A program made the position numbers and the translations under genes. Shown piece after piece: positions 40,974-44,723 of a DNA stretch of 44,723 bases (position 1 is its first letter; each line of letters starts with the position of its first letter). The notes beneath the pieces were generated by a model. That model was given only the letters and a program-made list of their open reading frames with translations. It was not told the DNA's origin and did not search any database. Origin of the DNA: Phocaeicola plebeius (GTDB taxonomy: Bacteria > Bacteroidota > Bacteroidia > Bacteroidales > Bacteroidaceae); contig JALEPZ010000042.1 in the NCBI GenBank assembly GCA_022767125.1, positions 1 to 44,723 of the forward strand, read 5' to 3'.

Positions 40974-43904
40974 TTATGGTTGCACTTGCTTTTTATTACC
41001 TATTATATATATATGGCCTTTCTGCATCTGCGACTTTTCGATTTGGCGGCCGTTGAGGTCAACAATCTTATTGCCATCTTTGCCCATATTCACCGAAGGA
41101 GTCTCAATACCTGTCACGTCAGGCTGTATACGAGAGGCATATGTACTCCAGGAAGCCTTATAGGTATCTACTGAACCCACAGGAACATAAATGGGACATT
41201 CGGCTGTATCGTCAAATGCCTTGTTTGCCAGCTGGGCGGGCTCAGTTCCTCCCACATAAATTCCCTGCATGGAGGTACACTGATAGAAGGCACTGAGAAG
41301 CACATTCGTTACGGTAGCAGGAAGATAGATTGTCTTAAGGGAAGTACACTTGGTGAATGCCTTCAAGGGTATTTTGGTCAAAGAAGAAGGTATATCCACA
41401 CTTTCTAATGCCGTACAAGTACTGAAGCATTCACTACCCATTGTAGTGAGACCTTCATTGAAGACTACATGCTTCAGACTGTCATTCTCATAGAACACCT
41501 TGCTAGCCAAAGAAGTAAGGCATCTGGGAAGGACCAATTCATGGGTACCACATCCTGTAAAGGCATAACTGTCTATCGTAGAGATGCTGTCTGACAACTG
41601 CAATGTATCAAGGGAAGTACAATCAAAGAATGCGTATTTACCAACACTCTTGATCTGGTTGGACATAGTAAGACATGTCAATTCGGTACACTTGTAGAAA
41701 GCAGAGTCAGAGATGGCGTTAACGGCAAACACCTGTCCCTTGTATTCCACAGAGTCAGGAATATGAATGTTCCCCTTATACTGAGCGGCATTGTAAATGG
41801 AATTGGTTGAAAAGCGACGCACTTGTGCCGTCATGTCATCATAATTAAAATTGTAACGAAGGATACCGGGAATGGCGGTGGCAGGATCTTCAGCTACGAG
41901 GGTAATGGCACGCACTTCGGGATTGTACACACGGGTGGGTTTATTGTCGGAAGACTCAGCAACCACTGTCAGGTAATACTCTCCCAATGGACAATCAGCA
42001 GGAACCACCATAGTACGTGTTACCGAATTAGTCATATAATAACCTGTCTTGAGGGCTGACAGACTATAGCATGAGGATGATTTCTGCCACACTTTTCCAT
42101 CCTTATCCTTCAATACAATGTATACATTACCAGTAAAAGGGTCTTGTCCCAGATTCTGTATGGATGTCAAGGTTGCAGTAATGGATTTACCTGGGATAAC
42201 CATATCTACGTCATCCGCAACAGACAGTCCCTTGCCACCCAATGCATAACCATCATCCTGACCATTCTCAGGCTGGAAGCCTTTGACTATAGCATTGCTG
42301 TGGGCATAGTTGGAAGAGGAACCTCCCGTACCTGCTTCACTCGGTTTAAGCATCGTCATAAGGAAATAGCCGTCACTGCTTCCGCCCCATCCCCAATTGA
42401 CATGATAATAGGGAACACCACCTATCGGTTTGTATCCGTCAAAGATAAAGGCATGGCCTCCTCCCGAATCCGATGTACCTCGTATCAACAAAGGCCTCTT
42501 GGCTTTCAACTCCTCCTGTAGGATATCATGCCATTCGTCAGGCATACAGAAAGACTGTGAAAGATAGAAAGCATCCTTATCGTAACCGAAATACTCAGTA
42601 GCCGCTAAAGGAACCTTGTTGGTGGATGCCGCACTGGAACTTCCATACATCATGTTGACAGAAGCCCCACAGGCCGCCATCAGTTCTGCCACTGCTTGGG
42701 CATTGTCATCAGTATACTCACACACAAACTCCTCTCCTGCCAGATAGAACTTGCCCCCTTTCTTGGTAACGGCAACATAATGCTCTGAGTGACTTGCGGG
42801 AGTCGCCCATTGGGACCAGGTTTTCGTTTGGCGGATATAAAACCACTGTTCTGTCCCTGTCAAACGAGTACCTACATAGAAGCGATAATTACCGTCTGCA
42901 TAGCCTGCCGGCATGGAAAACTTCATGCTGTAAGTACGATAATAGGTACCTTTTTTGGAGAAGCTAAGACTTTTCACATCACCTACGGGTTGAAGGAAAT
43001 TTCCTGCATCATCGGTCAGGATAAGCTGGGCCGAACCTTGTATACCGTTGTCGCTATGACAGATAAAACTATCAACTGTCAGATAGTAACCGCTCTTATA
43101 GATGATGTTACTAAATGCCATACGGTTATCCTTCTCATTGATGGTACGGGTCTCCCCTGCCGTATACGGAGTATTTTTCGTACTATAGGCTGGTAGCATA
43201 TTGCTCCAGTCAAAGCGTACCTTGGAAAAGTCATAATTAATAGCGATGGTATCGCTTGTTGTCTTGGAAACATAAGAATTGTAGCCTTTAGCATAGTCCT
43301 GGGGCCACTGCCAGTAACGCATCAGTTGGGCAAAAGCTGTTGCCACGCAACCAGTGGCAGGTTTGTTGCCAGACTTGAGTGTAGGACAGAGCAGATTATA
43401 GGGATTGCCCTGATTGTATTTGATATCATTCAGCAACGGCTCTACAACATCACCTGCCTCCAGCATTGGAGCATAAAAGGCTTCTTCCGCTGTTGCCTCA
43501 CCTGCCTCAATGGCTGCAAGGGCATCTGCATACCCTTCAAGATAGGTCACCATGTTCTCCGGAAGAGAATCTGCACGGAAGATACCTTCTTCCGAAACGG
43601 CAAGAACAGCTGGCATACGGTCATCTGCCGAAACGAGCACATATCCCTTGCTTCCATCCTGAGGCACACAGGCAAAGAAAGCCTCATGGTCTGCATGGAT
43701 ATCCTTACGAGACAATACTGCTGAAGAGTTCACGGCAACCAATTGTCTAACCCTATTGGAAACGACACCCTTACTGGATAATATCTTCCCGCACATAGCC
43801 GTACGAGCTATATCTAATGCGGATTCCTGTGTACGTTGGCGCGCAGATGCTGAAAATACCATCAACCACACCAGGCAAAAAACCAAGAGTTTGCTATCTT
43901 TCAT
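40974..43904 (-). CDS. Secreted C10 (streptopain-like) cysteine protease with BspA-type leucine-rich repeats
   Basis: This is a predicted secreted papain-fold protease. A signal peptide (1-22) and a propeptide (about 25-160) precede the catalytic domain, with Cys186 (GCVATAFAQLMRYW) and His484 (GGGHAFIFDGY). HVNWGWGGSSDGYF closes the domain. Between FDWSNMLPAY (231-240) and AVAELMAACGASVNMMYG (404-421), joined directly in most relatives, about 160 extra residues form a beta-rich insert. An Ig-like region (about 555-660) and about six BspA/LRR_5 repeats (about 690-890, pattern AFxxCTxL) follow. The C-terminal segment (VDLNGRQIEKSQMQKGHIY) resembles a type IX secretion or sorting tail. It is a single gene with a perfect -7 box upstream. 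Confidence 0.92.
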   Translation of the reverse strand: MKDSKLLVFCLVWLMVFSASARQRTQESALDIARTAMCGKILSSKGVVSNRVRQLVAVNSSAVLSRKDIHADHEAFFACVPQDGSKGYVLVSADDRMPAVLAVSEEGIFRADSLPENMVTYLEGYADALAAIEAGEATAEEAFYAPMLEAGDVVEPLLNDIKYNQGNPYNLLCPTLKSGNKPATGCVATAFAQLMRYWQWPQDYAKGYNSYVSKTTSDTIAINYDFSKVRFDWSNMLPAYSTKNTPYTAGETRTINEKDNRMAFSNIIYKSGYYLTVDSFICHSDNGIQGSAQLILTDDAGNFLQPVGDVKSLSFSKKGTYYRTYSMKFSMPAGYADGNYRFYVGTRLTGTEQWFYIRQTKTWSQWATPASHSEHYVAVTKKGGKFYLAGEEFVCEYTDDNAQAVAELMAACGASVNMMYGSSSAASTNKVPLAATEYFGYDKDAFYLSQSFCMPDEWHDILQEELKAKRPLLIRGTSDSGGGHAFIFDGYKPIGGVPYYHVNWGWGGSSDGYFLMTMLKPSEAGTGGSSSNYAHSNAIVKGFQPENGQDDGYALGGKGLSVADDVDMVIPGKSITATLTSIQNLGQDPFTGNVYIVLKDKDGKVWQKSSSCYSLSALKTGYYMTNSVTRTMVVPADCPLGEYYLTVVAESSDNKPTRVYNPEVRAITLVAEDPATAIPGILRYNFNYDDMTAQVRRFSTNSIYNAAQYKGNIHIPDSVEYKGQVFAVNAISDSAFYKCTELTCLTMSNQIKSVGKYAFFDCTSLDTLQLSDSISTIDSYAFTGCGTHELVLPRCLTSLASKVFYENDSLKHVVFNEGLTTMGSECFSTCTALESVDIPSSLTKIPLKAFTKCTSLKTIYLPATVTNVLLSAFYQCTSMQGIYVGGTEPAQLANKAFDDTAECPIYVPVGSVDTYKASWSTYASRIQPDVTGIETPSVNMGKDGNKIVDLNGRQIEKSQMQKGHIYIIGNKKQVQP

Positions 43905-43935
43905 GTTTATGGCAAATTGATTATTATTTAGATGG

Positions 43936-43943
43936 CAAAATTA
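43936..43943 (-). promoter_or_regulatory. Likely -7 box of the C10 protease gene
   Basis: On the minus strand TAATTTTG matches TAnnTTTG exactly, 32 nt before the start. The -33 box is not evident. Confidence 0.5.
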
Positions 43944-44686
43944 CACAATTTATTGATTCTGCTCTTCTTCCCTAAAAAAAATATTGGTGTCTGGCATATG
44001 GCTTTAATACCTAATTCTATTAAAGGTGGTAACACTGATCTTTACGTGAAATACAAATGACATGCGATTGAGTGACCCTCTTGGCTATTTGCTTACGATT
44101 TTTGTATTCCTACACTTTGCTATATACACCGATTGACACTTTTTCTTCTGCCTTCCAACTTTCGGTTACCAGCAGTTCAAGCACAGCCAAACGGACGAGA
44201 AAGGAAATACAAGGAAGCTATTCGGCAACTTCTCCCCGAAATGATTATCATGTAATTGCAACAAAATTCTCAATTAATAAATAGGGTTTCCAGGAAAGAC
44301 TTTAAGAAAGATTACCCACAGTAATTTTGAGAAGAAAAGTAAGATGTCTGCCCTATCTGAGAGATTCCTCTGAACTGAAAATTAGGACAAATGCCTATTT
44401 CCTTGCTATCAGCTAATAAGATTGGTTTTCAAAAAAAATAGGGTTGCTTCTCACTGACCATCTCCATTGACAGACACACAGTCCGCCATCTTATAGTTGG
44501 TAATTCCTACTAAATACAACGGGTCAGTAGAAATTGAGTGGGGATTGTATTGAATAATTTTGGCTCAGTAGATAATGGGGGTGGGACACTCGTTGAGAAC
44601 GGAGAAGATATTTGTCGGAAAGACCTCTTCTGGCTTCCCGGAAGATATCAACAGAGAGGATGAAGTCACTCTTACATCTGTCTCTT
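43944..44686. other. Intergenic stretch without a convincing gene
   Basis: Only short open frames with no recognisable protein are seen. One plus-strand segment (about 44170-44245) reads YQQFKHSQTDEKG, followed by LFGNFSPK, and might be a broken transposase or regulator fragment, but I cannot place it. A degenerate direct repeat, TCAGTAGAAATTGAG (44524) and TCAGTAGATAATGGG (44565), lies near the right end. A minus-strand 62-codon frame ends at 44524. The stretch is A/T-rich and looks decayed. Confidence 0.4.
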
Positions 44687-44708
44687 GCGTTCAGCCTAGG
44701 CTGAACGC
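44687..44708. repeat. Perfect 22-bp palindrome near the right edge
   Basis: GCGTTCAGCCTAGGCTGAAC plus GC reads the same on both strands, centred on CCTAGG. It has no loop, so as RNA it would form a poor hairpin. As DNA it could be a dimeric protein-binding site or the tip of a mobile element end that continues to the right. Confidence 0.6.
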
Positions 44709-44723
44709 TCAAATATATTGATT

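Noticed and set aside
41230-41830. Repeated blocks in the C10 protease gene considered as a CRISPR-like or DNA tandem array
   Set aside because: The periodicity comes from degenerate BspA-type leucine-rich repeats in the protein. The DNA units are not identical and have no constant spacers.
43466-43750. A repetitive Pro/His/Leu-rich frame inside the C10 protease gene
   Set aside because: It is antisense to the propeptide and catalytic region of a gene with intact signal peptide and active site, and the repetitive look comes from codon bias.
44072-44284. Plus-strand 70-codon frame near the right edge
   Set aside because: The product is low-complexity Ser/Thr-rich, with no promoter, ribosome-binding site or family resemblance. 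The region looks decayed.

Overview
The window looks like chromosomal DNA of a gut Bacteroidales bacterium (Bacteroides, Phocaeicola or a close relative). The reasons are Bacteroidetes-type promoters (TTTG, about 19 nt, TAnnTTTG), few Shine-Dalgarno sites, an rnfBCDGEA operon behind an rseC gene, a GH57/GT4/debranching-enzyme glycogen operon, a galM-transporter-galK operon, a GH84 O-GlcNAcase, and a BspA-type leucine-rich-repeat C10 protease. The genus is inferred from gene content only.

Layout. Bases 1-89 hold the 5' end of a minus-strand group IIC intron that runs off the left edge. It sits directly after a terminator hairpin downstream of galE (315-1349). Next is a minus-strand block: lepA, ilvA, rseC and rnfBCDGEA (10493 down to 1626), closed by a long terminator. 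valS reads the other way (10751-13429). From 20573 down to 13541 lies a signalling locus: a 1475-residue double sensor kinase, a response regulator, a shortened AbgT-like membrane protein, and a lipoprotein thioredoxin that also has its own likely promoter. A histone H1-like gene follows (20770-20946), then the glycogen operon (debranching enzyme, GT4 synthase, GH57 amylase) and serS. On the plus strand come a membrane-anchored YbjN-like protein and an unrecognised protein whose end overlaps the convergent GH84 gene. folC and the galM-MFS-galK operon follow, ending in a strong terminator at 36801-36843.

From about 36850 to 39480 the DNA is accessory and decayed. It holds an AAA ATPase that has lost its nuclease domain, a gene-poor stretch, and a frameshifted IS256-type transposase tail with an outward-facing promoter and a stem-loop. 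An Hsp20 chaperone, a VanX-like dipeptidase and a large secreted C10 protease follow. The last 800 bases hold no convincing gene.

How the genes work together. Rnf couples ferredoxin and NAD(H) to ion pumping. galE with galM, the transporter and galK make up the Leloir-type galactose pathway except galT. The glycogen operon covers synthesis and remodelling of storage glucan. The most unusual system is the 13541-20573 locus. One polypeptide carries two homologous kinase halves: the first has an intact ATP-binding core but glycine where the phospho-acceptor histidine should be, and the second has the histidine but a degraded ATP-binding core. It is encoded with a response regulator and an AbgT relative that appears too short to transport.
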